Assembly (NCBI GenBank): GCA_903839875.1
Contig: CAIMDZ010000024.1
Location: 1 to 51,628, forward strand
Source: an uncultured Bacteroidota bacterium
GTDB taxonomy: Bacteria > Bacteroidota > Bacteroidia > Chitinophagales > Chitinophagaceae
Reading direction: 5' to 3'
Length of the DNA stretch: 51,628 nt
A program made the position numbers and the translations under genes. Each line of letters begins with the position of its first letter. Within the stretch, counting starts at the first letter, position 1. Below are positions 31,188 through 40,627 of the stretch, piece after piece. The notes under the pieces are model-generated. The model saw only the letters and a program-made list of their open reading frames with translations, was not told the origin of the DNA and did not search any database.

Positions 31188-33104
31188 CTATCTCACCAGT
31201 ATCACATCACCCTTCATGGTGCCGTCGTGGCCGAAGCGGTCTTTGTAGCTGATCTCCCAGTAGTAGGTGCCCATGTCGGACGGCTTATTGTGGTTGGTGC
31301 CGTCCCAGCCTATTTCGAGGCTTGTGCTGAAGAAAACCTCTTCGCCCCATCGGTTGAAAATGCGGAAGTAGTTGAGGCTGCGGTAACCTACTGCAATTGG
31401 CTTAAAAATATCATTGACACCATCGCCGTTGGGTGTGAAGGCGTTAGGCACCACAAAAGCGGCCTGGTTAACCACCGTTACCATTATGGTGTCGTACCCG
31501 GTGCAGCCATACGGACTGGTGACAAAGACCGAGTAGATAAAATGGCCCGTATCGGGGAAGTAACCTGTGGGGTTAAAAATAGTAGTATCGTCGAGGTAGG
31601 TGGGCGGAGACCATACATATTTTGTACCACCCGTGGCATCGAACTGCAGCTTTTCTTCTTTAACGATGATGGTATCATTGCCTGCAAAGGGACCAAAGTT
31701 GTCAATGAATATCTGCTTCATAATTGTATCGGCGCAGGCTTTTATGTTTTGCGATTCCAGTATCACATTATATAATCCTCCTGTTCTGTAGGTATGTACA
31801 GGGTTCTGGACATAGGAGGTATCGCCATCGCCGAAATTCCACTTCCAGTAGTTGATTGGCTTGATGGTGGCGGTTGACTTATCAACAAAGTATACGGGCA
31901 GGCCGGGGCACTGGCCGCCTGTGTCAATAAATGCGGCATGAAACCTGGGATATACTTTCACCAGCCTCGATATACTATCGGGGCATGTGGAACCGGGATT
32001 GACGATGAGTTTTACTACGAATGTGCCTGTATCGGGATAGGTAAAGGTTGGTTCAAATGCTGTGGATGTATCGGAATTGCCGGGAACGCCAAAGTCCCAG
32101 AGGTAGGCGAAACCACCCTTGCTGTTGTTGATAAAGTGGACGGTATAATCCTCGCAGTCTACAATGTAGGTATTGGGCTCGGTAGATAAGATAGGAATAT
32201 CGGCAACCACTACTTTAGTACAGGGGGTTACCACAAACTGGAACTCGCGTATGTTCCTGGTTATGAAAACACCATGCCTGTATTCATCGCAATAAACGGC
32301 AACCAGGAACCTGCCGGTCATGTTGGGGGTTCCGGTTATCAGGCCTGTTCGCGGGTCTATCTGTATGGGCGGATAGCCGGGTAAAGCATGCAAGGAATTG
32401 TATGGCGGAATGTAGGTAACTGAATCGAAAGGTGGTGAATAAGGTGGCCACGGCTTTACGTCATTCGGGCTAGCCCCGTTCAGTGCAGCGCAAAATCCAT
32501 AGCTGAGCGAATCTCCATCGGCATCAACAGCCGAATTATCATAAAACAGGGGATTATTCATGCAGATGATCTGCGGCGGATAGTTCTTGAATACGGCGCT
32601 GTTATTATAATAAGGAGCGGGCGGGATATAACAATAATAGGTAGAGCCATTCTCGTCGGGCTGAACAATGTTATTTACCGCAATGTTCCTGCAACAACGC
32701 ATATAATCAATGATATAACCTGTGCTGTTTTTAGGAAGATAATAGTTGAGGATGAAAATTTTTCGGAGCAGGCATGTCTGCGGTACCTGTGTAACACAAG
32801 CATTGCTGAAATTGACCGGAACAACGGTTGAAGACGAATAAAAAACAGAATCTTTACGAAGAAAGTTAAAAGGTGGAACTGCATTGTATACCGCAAGAAA
32901 CGCAGGGTTGTCCTGTGCTATTACTTCGGGGAGGCCGTTCTTACAATCTTCGTAAATGGTGAAGCTGACCTGGTATTTATGATAACTAAGGGTATCGTAC
33001 AAAAATTTATAGGTAACCTCTCCGCCTACGATATGCGAAGCCCGTACTTCAAAAAAAGCAAGTGAAGTTACACTGAAAAAAAAGATGAAAAACAGTTTTT
33101 TCAT
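31188..33104 (-). CDS. CHU_C/PKD cell-surface protein, paralogue A (T9SS type B)
   Basis: 638 residues from ATG 33104, where MKKLFFIFFFSVTSLAFFEV makes a clean signal peptide; 27 open codons upstream would spoil it. N-terminal segment: HIVGGEVTYKFLYD and cysteine-rich parts (about 20-300). Then two PKD-like domains (about 305-485, YLWDFGVPGNSDTS, WKWNFGDGDTS), a beta region, and the CHU_C gliding-motility-associated C-terminal domain (about 550-638: NAFTPNGDGVNDIFKP, FNRWGEEVF, GTYYWEISYKDRFG). This domain is the type B signal for secretion by the T9SS. A near copy lies upstream in the same direction. Function at the surface (adhesion or cargo) is unknown. Confidence 0.87.
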   Translation of the reverse strand: MKKLFFIFFFSVTSLAFFEVRASHIVGGEVTYKFLYDTLSYHKYQVSFTIYEDCKNGLPEVIAQDNPAFLAVYNAVPPFNFLRKDSVFYSSSTVVPVNFSNACVTQVPQTCLLRKIFILNYYLPKNSTGYIIDYMRCCRNIAVNNIVQPDENGSTYYCYIPPAPYYNNSAVFKNYPPQIICMNNPLFYDNSAVDADGDSLSYGFCAALNGASPNDVKPWPPYSPPFDSVTYIPPYNSLHALPGYPPIQIDPRTGLITGTPNMTGRFLVAVYCDEYRHGVFITRNIREFQFVVTPCTKVVVADIPILSTEPNTYIVDCEDYTVHFINNSKGGFAYLWDFGVPGNSDTSTAFEPTFTYPDTGTFVVKLIVNPGSTCPDSISRLVKVYPRFHAAFIDTGGQCPGLPVYFVDKSTATIKPINYWKWNFGDGDTSYVQNPVHTYRTGGLYNVILESQNIKACADTIMKQIFIDNFGPFAGNDTIIVKEEKLQFDATGGTKYVWSPPTYLDDTTIFNPTGYFPDTGHFIYSVFVTSPYGCTGYDTIMVTVVNQAAFVVPNAFTPNGDGVNDIFKPIAVGYRSLNYFRIFNRWGEEVFFSTSLEIGWDGTNHNKPSDMGTYYWEISYKDRFGHDGTMKGDVILVR

Positions 33105-33278
33105 AATGCCGGGATAGCGAAAACGGAAACAGTTAACCAGGGCACAATTGTTGGTATTTATTGGTTGTTTAGGGGTTTCTGCCATTTGTTAATTATCTCC
33201 TTACAAGGAAAGTTACAAATTTAATACCAGATTTAGTTAATCAACCATTTATTTTAATAAAATTTTATGGAGCAGGAT

Positions 33279-35192
33279 TTATCTTATCAGGGTAACATCA
33301 CCTTTCATATTGCCGTCTTTTCCAAAGCGGTCCTTGAAACTGATCTCCCAGAAATAGGTGCCCATATCAGCCGGTTTCTTATGGTTGGTACCATCCCATC
33401 CGGTCTCAAGATTTGTAGTGAAAAACACTTCTTCACCCCAACGGTTAAAAACCCTGAAGTAGTTGAGGCCCCGGTAGCCTATAGCCACCGGCTTAAAGAA
33501 GTCGTTCAGTCCGTCACCATTAGGGGTAAAAGCTGTAGGCACTGAAAAGGCAGCCTGGTTAACAACGGTTACAATTATAGTGTCGTAGCCGCTGCAGCCA
33601 TAGGGGCTGGTTACATGTACCATATAAGTGTAGGTGCCGGCATCAGGATAGAAACCTGTGGGATCAAACACAGTGGTATCATCCAGGAAATCAGGTGGTG
33701 ACCATCTGTAAGAAGTCCCGCCGGTAGCATTGAATTGTATTTTTTCACCTTTAACAATCGTAGTATCATTTCCTGCAAAGGGGCCAAAGTTGTCTATGAA
33801 CACATGTTTCAGGGCTGTATCGGCGCAGTCCTTTACATTCATGGATATGAGCATTACATCAAAAACCCCGCCAAACTTGTATGTATGTTGTGGATTTTGC
33901 ACCAGGGAGCTATCGCCATCGCCAAAGTACCATTTCCAATAGGTAATTGGTTTGATGGAAGCTGTTGAAAGATCGAGGAACGATACAGCCAGGCCGGGAC
34001 ATCTGCCACCACTATCGGTAAAGGCTGCGTGGAATTTCGGGTATACTTTCACCAGCCTCGATATACTGTCTGGACAGGTAGAACCGGGGTTTACTACCAA
34101 TTTTACAGTGAAAGTCCCTGTGTCAGGGTAGATATAAGTCGGCTCGAAAGCTGAAGAGGTATCAGTGACTCCGGGGAATCCGAAATCCCAATGGTAGGCG
34201 AAACCACCGCTGCTGGTGTTTACAAAATTTATCTTGTAGTCTTCGCAGTCTACGATGTATGTGTTGGGTTCGCCAGAAAAAATGGGGATATCAGCAATCA
34301 CAACTTTTGAGCAATCTGTAACCACAAACTGGAATTCACGGGTGATGGTATTGATAAGTATTCCATTACGGTATTCATTGCAGTAAACGGTAACCAGGTA
34401 ACGGCCAATACGGTTAGGCGTACCGGTAATCATGCCGGTTCTGGCATCAACCTGTATGGCAGGATAACCGGTCATGGGCTGCTGTGAACTATAGGGTGCA
34501 TTATATAGAACCGTGTCGAAAGGAGGGGGGGTAGGTGGCCATGGCTTTATATCTGCATCACTTGCACCCAGTAACGGTGTTGCAAATCCATAGCTCAGGG
34601 AGTCGCCATCTGCATCTGTTGCCGAATGGTCATAGAACAAAGGGTTATTGAGGCAAATAATCTGGGGCGGATAGTTTTTGAAAACCGCACTGTTGTTGGG
34701 GATATATGACGGAGGAATGTAGCAATAGTAAGTTGAACCTTTGTCGCCGGGACTTTGAATGTTCATTACCGCATTGTTCCTGCAGCATCTCTGGTTGTCA
34801 ATAATGTAGCCTGTACTATTGTTGGGAAAGGCATAATACATGATAAAGGTTTTCTTGAGCAGGCAGGTAGGGGGTATATTACTGACACAGGCATTGGTGA
34901 AATTGGCAGGCACCGGTATGGAAGTGGTAAACGGAATAGAGTCTACTCTGTAGGGTATGATACTGCCGGCAGGATATACGGCAATATATGCAGGGTTATC
35001 CTGCCTGATGGCTTCGGGCTGGCCGTTCTGACAATCTTCATATATGATCAGAGATACCTGGTAGCGATGATAGCCCATGCTGTCACCTCGGTATTTATAG
35101 GTCATTTCACCACCGACAATATGAGAGGCTGCCGCTTCGAAACAGGAGAGCGATAGTATTGCAAAAAATAGGACAAACAGCCGGTTATTCAT
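33279..35192 (-). CDS. CHU_C/PKD cell-surface protein, paralogue B (T9SS type B)
   Basis: 637 residues, roughly two-thirds identical by eye to paralogue A along its whole length, with the same signal peptide, cysteine pattern, two PKD-like domains and CHU_C tail (TAFTPNGDGLNDFFKP, FNRWGEEVFFTTN). The two genes are separated by 174 bases, so a tandem duplication with later divergence is clear. The start ATG at 35192 lies five bases after the stop of the alpha/beta hydrolase gene, which places it in the same operon. Both copies are intact, and differences are spread through the N-terminal half. Confidence 0.87.
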   Translation of the reverse strand: MNNRLFVLFFAILSLSCFEAAASHIVGGEMTYKYRGDSMGYHRYQVSLIIYEDCQNGQPEAIRQDNPAYIAVYPAGSIIPYRVDSIPFTTSIPVPANFTNACVSNIPPTCLLKKTFIMYYAFPNNSTGYIIDNQRCCRNNAVMNIQSPGDKGSTYYCYIPPSYIPNNSAVFKNYPPQIICLNNPLFYDHSATDADGDSLSYGFATPLLGASDADIKPWPPTPPPFDTVLYNAPYSSQQPMTGYPAIQVDARTGMITGTPNRIGRYLVTVYCNEYRNGILINTITREFQFVVTDCSKVVIADIPIFSGEPNTYIVDCEDYKINFVNTSSGGFAYHWDFGFPGVTDTSSAFEPTYIYPDTGTFTVKLVVNPGSTCPDSISRLVKVYPKFHAAFTDSGGRCPGLAVSFLDLSTASIKPITYWKWYFGDGDSSLVQNPQHTYKFGGVFDVMLISMNVKDCADTALKHVFIDNFGPFAGNDTTIVKGEKIQFNATGGTSYRWSPPDFLDDTTVFDPTGFYPDAGTYTYMVHVTSPYGCSGYDTIIVTVVNQAAFSVPTAFTPNGDGLNDFFKPVAIGYRGLNYFRVFNRWGEEVFFTTNLETGWDGTNHKKPADMGTYFWEISFKDRFGKDGNMKGDVTLIR

Positions 35193-35197
35193 ATGGG

Positions 35198-36004
35198 TTA
35201 ATGTAGTCGTTCATAGCAATAATTAATGAACTTTCTAAGGTCATTAATCAGCTTATCGGGGGCTTCAAGCATGCTCATATGCCCGCAATTATTATAAAAA
35301 GTTACAAAATTAATTCCGGATTTAGCACAATACGTTAATATTTTTTTATACAATATTATTTTGTCCTCTGTTCCAAGAATCCATTGTATAGGGTAAACGG
35401 CAGTTTCAGGTAACGAAGAATGGTCTGGCCGGGCAATCATGGCTTTGGTATAATTGACAAGGCTTTTTGCTTCGATTTGTAAAGCAAGCTCTGATTGTTC
35501 TTCGACTATAGCCGCATGCGATTGTTTAAAACCATCAGAAAAAAGGTTGGGTACCATTTGCCTGACAAATGCATTTTTTCCTCCTTTCTCTATTAGGCTG
35601 ATTGATCTTAGCCTTATGCTTTTCTTTTCCTCATCATCGGCGAGTGGGGTAGAATGAACTATAGAAAGGCCGGCAAGCCGCTCTGAATATCTGGAAGCAA
35701 ATTCAAAACCCACGTAGCCACCCATTGAATGACCTGCAATAACAGCTTTAGCGACACATTCGGTATCGAGCATAAGTGATATACAATCAGCCATTTGTGG
35801 TATATATGTTTCCTGTTCCAGGGGGGTGCTGCCACTTCCCGGCAGATCCGGAATAAGCAGGGTATAGGATGTAGCCAGGTCATCCCAGATGTTACGCCAG
35901 AGGGCGCTGCTTTCCGGGAAGCCGTGGATAAGCACTACTGCGGGACCTGACCCCATTTTGCGGTAGAAAAATTTTGATGTGACGGGTGTTTTGATCTCAG
36001 GCAT
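35198..36004 (-). CDS. Alpha/beta-hydrolase
   Basis: 268 residues. Typical elements: oxyanion HGFPESSALW (27-36), nucleophile GHSMGG with Ser93 (91-96), an acid region around LGTEDKII, and the catalytic histidine in NNCGHMSMLEAP near the C-terminus. No signal peptide, so cytoplasmic. It overlaps the DUF4105 gene by eight bases, and is followed by paralogue B after five bases. Esterase, lipase or similar; substrate cannot be stated. Confidence 0.85.
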   Translation of the reverse strand: MPEIKTPVTSKFFYRKMGSGPAVVLIHGFPESSALWRNIWDDLATSYTLLIPDLPGSGSTPLEQETYIPQMADCISLMLDTECVAKAVIAGHSMGGYVGFEFASRYSERLAGLSIVHSTPLADDEEKKSIRLRSISLIEKGGKNAFVRQMVPNLFSDGFKQSHAAIVEEQSELALQIEAKSLVNYTKAMIARPDHSSLPETAVYPIQWILGTEDKIILYKKILTYCAKSGINFVTFYNNCGHMSMLEAPDKLINDLRKFINYCYERLH

Positions 36005-37211
36005 TTTGGGTGGCTGGTTTTGGGTGACTGTTTTTAAAGATCATGCCGTAAACGAATAACAGGGAAAGTAACAGGGGAGATAATTCGAAAAGGGTCAAAC
36101 CCTGGACCTTGAATAAATGCATTGCCAATGAAACGAAAATCAATACAATTCCTATCAGGGAATAACGGCTTTTGCCTTTAGGGTTAAAAAAGGCGATAAA
36201 TATATTGGGCGGCAGGCACCAAAGTAAATTATAGTTATCTGCACATGCCTGGTGGTCGGTTGCAAACCACATTACCAGCATAAGGCAGCCCAGCAGACCG
36301 GTAACGAAGAGCAGCAGCATACTCATTATTTTACCCAGTATCCGCAATCTTTTAACCGTAAGACCGGCAATGGTAATCAATGCCACCAAACACATAAGGA
36401 TAAATGGCTGGTTGACGCCTGCTTTTGCCATTTCACTGCCGGGGAGGATGGGGATGGAGGCTGAGGCAATCTTATTGCCATTGAGTGTTGCGCCGCCTAC
36501 ACCATAGCGCAGATAGTCGGGCAGGAACATGATGTCTTCATTGGTCATTGGCTTGTCTATCTTACTGCCCAGCAAGAGGTTTGTACCAACACGTGTCCAG
36601 TGATCGCGGTAAAAGTATCGGATAATAATATCGCGGAAGGTGATCCGGGCATCCTTTTGCATGGTGCGGCCGAAAACAAAACCGCCTTTAAGAACATGCG
36701 GGAAAACATCCCTGATGCGGGTGGCGCAATTATCGAAGAAGAAGTCGTATTTGTAGTATTTGTGGGCAGGTTCAGCATTCCGGTTGAGGTAGGCGTACAA
36801 TTCCTTTTTTTGTTCATCATTGAGCAATAACACCTGCTCTTCCATGCTTCTTTTGGCTATCACATATTCAGGCATAAATCCGTCAAATTCCGCTACTGAG
36901 AGGCTATACAGTAATTTTCCCCTCATAAACTGAATTTCGAAATCGGGGCCATAATCGAAGGTGCCGTAATTATAAACAAGGTCGGTATGGTATGCGCTGT
37001 CTATAACCCGCACAGCCGTGTGGCCGAATACTTCCCATATTTCTTCGTCGCCAGGCCCACAGGTAACGAGGCTGATGCGGAGATGGCTACCGGGATTAAC
37101 GTTAGAGTCAGGTTGGTTGAACGTTTTTTTGAAATTGGCAGTATCAGGTTGGGCGTATACGCCATAAGAGGTAACAATCAGAAAAATTAAGAAGTTGAAT
37201 TTCTTAAGCAT
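35997..37211 (-). CDS. DUF4105 (Lnb-like N-terminal) membrane protein
   Basis: 404 residues. After a signal peptide (to about residue 20, YAQ) comes a DUF4105 domain with VTCGPGDEEIWEVFGHTAV (His in FGHTAV), YNYGTFDY, and FFFDNCATRIRD (Cys and Arg), which is the catalytic set of the lacto-N-biosidase N-terminal-like family of papain-like enzymes. From about residue 265, five hydrophobic helices follow. The gene overlaps the hydrolase by eight bases and starts a four-gene minus-strand operon. An anchored peptidase or acyltransferase working on the envelope is suggested; not known. Confidence 0.8.
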   Translation of the reverse strand: MLKKFNFLIFLIVTSYGVYAQPDTANFKKTFNQPDSNVNPGSHLRISLVTCGPGDEEIWEVFGHTAVRVIDSAYHTDLVYNYGTFDYGPDFEIQFMRGKLLYSLSVAEFDGFMPEYVIAKRSMEEQVLLLNDEQKKELYAYLNRNAEPAHKYYKYDFFFDNCATRIRDVFPHVLKGGFVFGRTMQKDARITFRDIIIRYFYRDHWTRVGTNLLLGSKIDKPMTNEDIMFLPDYLRYGVGGATLNGNKIASASIPILPGSEMAKAGVNQPFILMCLVALITIAGLTVKRLRILGKIMSMLLLFVTGLLGCLMLVMWFATDHQACADNYNLLWCLPPNIFIAFFNPKGKSRYSLIGIVLIFVSLAMHLFKVQGLTLFELSPLLLSLLFVYGMIFKNSHPKPATQNA

Positions 37212-37420
37212 GCTACAAAAATAGAAAGGATGTCTTTAATAAGACAGCCTTTATAAAAAAATAAGACGATTGACTGGATTTTCTCCAAATTAAATGTACA
37301 ATTTCATCAAACATAAAGGTTATGAAAAAAACCCAAAAAGAGAGTAGGTGATGAGAGTTACCCTTTATAAGCGGTTGTCGGTTAGAAAATAAGACAGGCA
37401 AAAGACTGAAAAGGAAAATC

Positions 37421-38002
37421 TCAGTGAGAAGATCCGAAAAAAATAAGACAAATAAGTCCTAATAAAATAATTAAAGCAACCGCTATACCATATTTATTTC
37501 CATAATTCAAACCCCATCCAAGTCTAAATCTGTGAGGGACTATTATTCTCTTATCATGTTTATTATAGTAAACACTCCAACGCCAATATTTTGCATCTTC
37601 TTCGTCCTCCTGATGCAAACTCCATATTAATGCCGCGCGGGTGGCTATATAAACTACAGTGAAGCCCACCGCAAAAAACCAAAATCCCAATATGGAGTGC
37701 GTGAATATTCGATAAACAAAACAAATACATAATAAAACGTTAGCTGCCACAATTGCTACGCCATATTTGTTTCCAAAGTTCAGATACCATCCGAACACTG
37801 ATCTATTTGAAACAAAAATTCGTTTATCTTCCTTATTAACGTAAAAAATCCAACGTATATTTTTAGGATCCTCGCCTTCGTGTTCAGCTTTCCACATACC
37901 TTTTAAATAGACGCGAAATGCAAATAAAAGTGTTGATAGAACTAAGACGACGAAAAAGAGAATCAATAATACATACCCAATAATCTCTATTAACTCCATC
38001 AT
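37421..38002 (-). CDS. Membrane protein with two DUF5808-like repeats
   Basis: 193 residues with one N-terminal transmembrane helix (about 5-30) and two copies of a motif: WIFYVNKEDKRIFVSNRSVF then GWYLNFGNKYG (about 50-80), and WRWSVYYNKHDKRIIVPHRF then GWGLNYGNKYG (about 142-175). Each is followed by a hydrophobic helix. The motif (W..YyN..DkRi.V..R...GW.lN.gnkyg) matches DUF5808 (Bacteroidota/Firmicutes membrane proteins). Internal duplication is plain. No enzyme motif. Solitary gene. Confidence 0.75.
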   Translation of the reverse strand: MMELIEIIGYVLLILFFVVLVLSTLLFAFRVYLKGMWKAEHEGEDPKNIRWIFYVNKEDKRIFVSNRSVFGWYLNFGNKYGVAIVAANVLLCICFVYRIFTHSILGFWFFAVGFTVVYIATRAALIWSLHQEDEEDAKYWRWSVYYNKHDKRIIVPHRFRLGWGLNYGNKYGIAVALIILLGLICLIFFGSSH

Positions 38003-38108
38003 ATATAATAGTACAAATCATTATTGAAGTAATTCAAGAGCGATACCTTATGTATCTCCCCAGTTTAACGGATGGTTGGGAAATAAATCAGCGAAATTTA
38101 TATTCCCA

Positions 38109-38987
38109 TCAATGAACCTCGATCCTAAGTTTGAATTTATCAGCGCCATCTTTGTCGAGGCGTAGGACTATGAGGTCAACTATGTTGTTTATATGGCCAG
38201 AGTTTATGTCCACAGGATTTGTGCCGGGAAGATAAAATTCAACCCGGCGGATGAAATCTTTCTTTTCAGACTCGTTAACTGTTTCAGACGTATAAATATT
38301 TTTCTTGTGGCCAACGAGGCAACTTGCCAAGTTGCTTTCCAGTTCATCGAACTTTCTATTTAATGATCCCTGGTCGGTTGTATTCGCTACTGTACACAGG
38401 TATTGGCCTCCCGTATTTGTAAAAATCGTTGAGTAGGTGCCGGGAAACAGATAAAAAGAGGGCTTGTACATAAATCCTGCACTGCCGGCATTGATGAATT
38501 GGTAGCCTGAGGGAGAATTGGCTATAATAAACTTCAATCTATCGCAAAACGATGAACTGGAAGATACTTTATTCGCTCCGCTATTGTAGTAGAAAATTTT
38601 GGCATTGAAGTGACCCTTGGCATCCTCTTGCTTAGCGTAAATTACAATGTTGTAGGCGCCGCTTTTTTTACAGTTGAACGGGATGGTTAATTTGCTTCCT
38701 ATAGATTTGAAAAACATTGGATCATCTTCTTTCCTCGTCTGGAAACCAGTTGCATCACTGATGCCAATACCTAAAACGAATTCAGTGGATTTGCATTCTA
38801 TAAGCAGTTGGTCTCCGGCAGCCATTTGCACTGGTACCGACATTCGGTACCTCACGTCGCTGCTAACCTGGCCTTTTTCTTTTAATTCTCCATCCAATGC
38901 CTTAGCCTGAATAATATCATCGCTGTATTGAGCATAGCCAATGGTGGTCAGTAATAGCGCCGAAAGTATACAGAGAATTTGTTTCAT
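38109..38987 (-). CDS. Exported protein of unknown family
   Basis: 292 residues starting MKQILCILSALLLTTIGYAQ, a signal peptide cut after YAQ (20). The rest is beta-rich with few charges: SSDVRYRMSVPVQMAAGDQL, ECKSTEFVLGIGISD, KLTIPFNCKKSGAYNIVIYA. The C-terminus has no T9SS tail. It may be a periplasmic or released protein. I do not recognise a domain. Confidence 0.65.
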   Translation of the reverse strand: MKQILCILSALLLTTIGYAQYSDDIIQAKALDGELKEKGQVSSDVRYRMSVPVQMAAGDQLLIECKSTEFVLGIGISDATGFQTRKEDDPMFFKSIGSKLTIPFNCKKSGAYNIVIYAKQEDAKGHFNAKIFYYNSGANKVSSSSSFCDRLKFIIANSPSGYQFINAGSAGFMYKPSFYLFPGTYSTIFTNTGGQYLCTVANTTDQGSLNRKFDELESNLASCLVGHKKNIYTSETVNESEKKDFIRRVEFYLPGTNPVDINSGHINNIVDLIVLRLDKDGADKFKLRIEVH

Positions 38988-39413
38988 AATTGTGAATATT
39001 TTAATTATAAAACAAAGATAAGCATGAAATTATCTGGTGGTATACCATATTGGTGGTATTTTCATCTATAAAGACAAAGAGGTCCCGAATGGCTATGTTT
39101 TCTGCACTAAAAAAATCAGTTCCGGTTACCAATGCATGTGGCCCCGCAACTGCCAAACAAATTGTTGTAGGAGTTGTCCAAGCCTCTTAGCCCAACCCTT
39201 TAACCTGCAATGCAAACGTTCTGCATATTTGGTCAAAAAGCCTGCTGATAGGCAGGGCAGGTGTGCCTGCCAGTACAAAAAAGTTTAGTTTGGCAGGAGT
39301 GCATCATTTTGAGCACTTTTTCATCTCGCCTGAAGCATATTAACAACCCCTCAAAGGAGATTTGGTGCTGAAAAAATATTCACCAGTGAAGTCCCTTCAG
39401 GGATTTAGGGTTT
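38988..39413. other. Intergenic region with a palindrome, no gene seen
   Basis: 426 bases between the unknown exported gene and sdhB. It contains a REP-like palindrome at 39240-39272 and, near 39386-39404, AGTCCCTTCAGGGATTT, which resembles the first hairpin of the structured repeats. An 83-codon frame here is not gene-like. Confidence 0.6.
39240..39272. repeat. GC-rich extragenic palindrome, copy 3
   Basis: gcctgctgataggcagggcagg (from 39240) matches 18 of 22 bases of the core of copy 1 at 18244. A further GTGCCTGCC follows to 39270. Confidence 0.6.
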
Positions 39414-40169
39414 TTAGCCTTCTTTACTTCCAGACAACACCGCGCCAACATATTCGCGGTTGAGGCGGGCAATATTTTCGAGAGAAATTCCTTTGGGGCA
39501 TTCTGCCTCGCATGCGCCAATGTTGGTGCAACTGCCAAAGCCTTCAGCATCCATCTGCTTGATCATGTTTACAGCACGTACTTTCCTTTCCGGTTCTCCT
39601 TGGGGAAGCAATGCGAGGTGTGCAACTTTAGCAGAAACAAACAACATAGCCGAAGCATTAGGACAAGCCGCTACACAAGCGCCGCAACCAATACAGGATG
39701 CAGCTGCGAATGATTCATCGGCCCTTTGTTTCTCGATAGGCAATGTGTTTGCATCAACGGCATTACCTGTATTTACAGATATATAACCACCAGCCGCAAT
39801 GATACGGTCGAAAGAAGTACGGTCAACAACGAGATCCTTTATTACCGGGAATGAATTGGCGCGCCAGGGTTCTACCACAATGGTGTCGCCATCCTTATAC
39901 TCACGCATGTGAAGCTGGCAGGTAGTGGTCTGGTGCCAGGGACCATGTGCACGGCCATTGATATACATACTGCACGTACCGCAAATACCCTCACGGCAGT
40001 CGTGGTCGAAAGCGATGGGTTCTTTACCTTCAGCTACAAGACTCTCATTCAGCACATCAAACATTTCCAGGAAAGACATTTCCGAAGAAATATTCTTCAC
40101 CTGGAAGGTTTCAAATTTGCCTGTCTCTTTGCAGTTTTTCTGTTTCCACACTTTCAGTGTGAGGTTCAT
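39414..40169 (-). CDS. sdhB: Succinate dehydrogenase/fumarate reductase iron-sulfur subunit
   Basis: 251 residues from ATG 40169 ([14 protein letters not shown]); an upstream in-frame Met at 40184 is possible. Iron-sulfur sites: C58, C63, C66, C84 for [2Fe-2S]; C159, C162, C165, then C214/C220/C224 for [3Fe-4S] and [4Fe-4S] ([27 protein letters not shown]). It carries electrons from FAD to quinone in complex II. Its ATG overlaps the TGA of the preceding gene (ATGA). In ordinary Bacteroidota it follows sdhA directly; here two foreign-looking genes lie between them. The subunit itself is complete. Confidence 0.95.
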   Translation of the reverse strand: MNLTLKVWKQKNCKETGKFETFQVKNISSEMSFLEMFDVLNESLVAEGKEPIAFDHDCREGICGTCSMYINGRAHGPWHQTTTCQLHMREYKDGDTIVVEPWRANSFPVIKDLVVDRTSFDRIIAAGGYISVNTGNAVDANTLPIEKQRADESFAAASCIGCGACVAACPNASAMLFVSAKVAHLALLPQGEPERKVRAVNMIKQMDAEGFGSCTNIGACEAECPKGISLENIARLNREYVGAVLSGSKEG

Positions 40170-40627
40170 GTTGTAATGTTCCATACTTTATACGGTTCTT
40201 TATATAAATCCTGATGTTTAATAATTATTCTTCCACCGCTTGGTTTAACAATATTAGATAAGCAGTCGTATTGCCTTCTATCTGTAACTCCAGGTACTCG
40301 ATTGCCTAAAACAATTCTTGCTTCATAAACCCAGTTGGGATAAAACGATTTTGTCTTACTTATTGTAGTTTCTATTTGTTCTATTGCTTTAATAATATCG
40401 GTGCCTTTTAATTCAATATAAAACAATTTCTTTTTAGATTCTACTCCCAATAAATAATCACATTTTATCCCATCTTTCTTGGTAAAAACACATCCATCAA
40501 CTTTAATACCAACTACCTCAACTTTACTTTCCTTATTATCCAATTGAAATGTTTTACCATTTTCACTTACTGAAGGAGTTGAACGATTATCTCTGAATAT
40601 TTCACAATTCTTTATCCTATCCTTCAT
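40166..40627 (-). CDS. PD-(D/E)XK-like small protein inside the sdh operon
   Basis: 153 residues. KCDYLL (56-61), then YIELKG (70-75) with D57 and E72-x-K74, is the pattern of a PD-(D/E)XK nuclease core, and Q84 (IEQIETT) follows as in the QxxxY type. Ahead of it IKVDGCVF forms the first strand. The C-terminus ends YKVWNITT. The gene is A/T-rich, as is its neighbour, overlaps the AAA ATPase gene by 11 bases and hands over to sdhB with ATGA. A small nuclease paired with an OLD-like ATPase is a common plan in anti-phage systems. The nuclease role is inferred from spacing alone. Confidence 0.6.
   Translation of the reverse strand: MKDRIKNCEIFRDNRSTPSVSENGKTFQLDNKESKVEVVGIKVDGCVFTKKDGIKCDYLLGVESKKKLFYIELKGTDIIKAIEQIETTISKTKSFYPNWVYEARIVLGNRVPGVTDRRQYDCLSNIVKPSGGRIIIKHQDLYKEPYKVWNITT

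Noticed and set aside
31025-31252. 75-codon frame with GGRG and poor composition
   Set aside because: It spans the intergenic gap and runs into the CHU_C gene antisense; no family features.
37213-37401. 62-codon minus-strand frame before DUF4105
   Set aside because: Very A/T- and Phe-rich, no signal or start context, overlaps no conserved feature; most likely intergenic.
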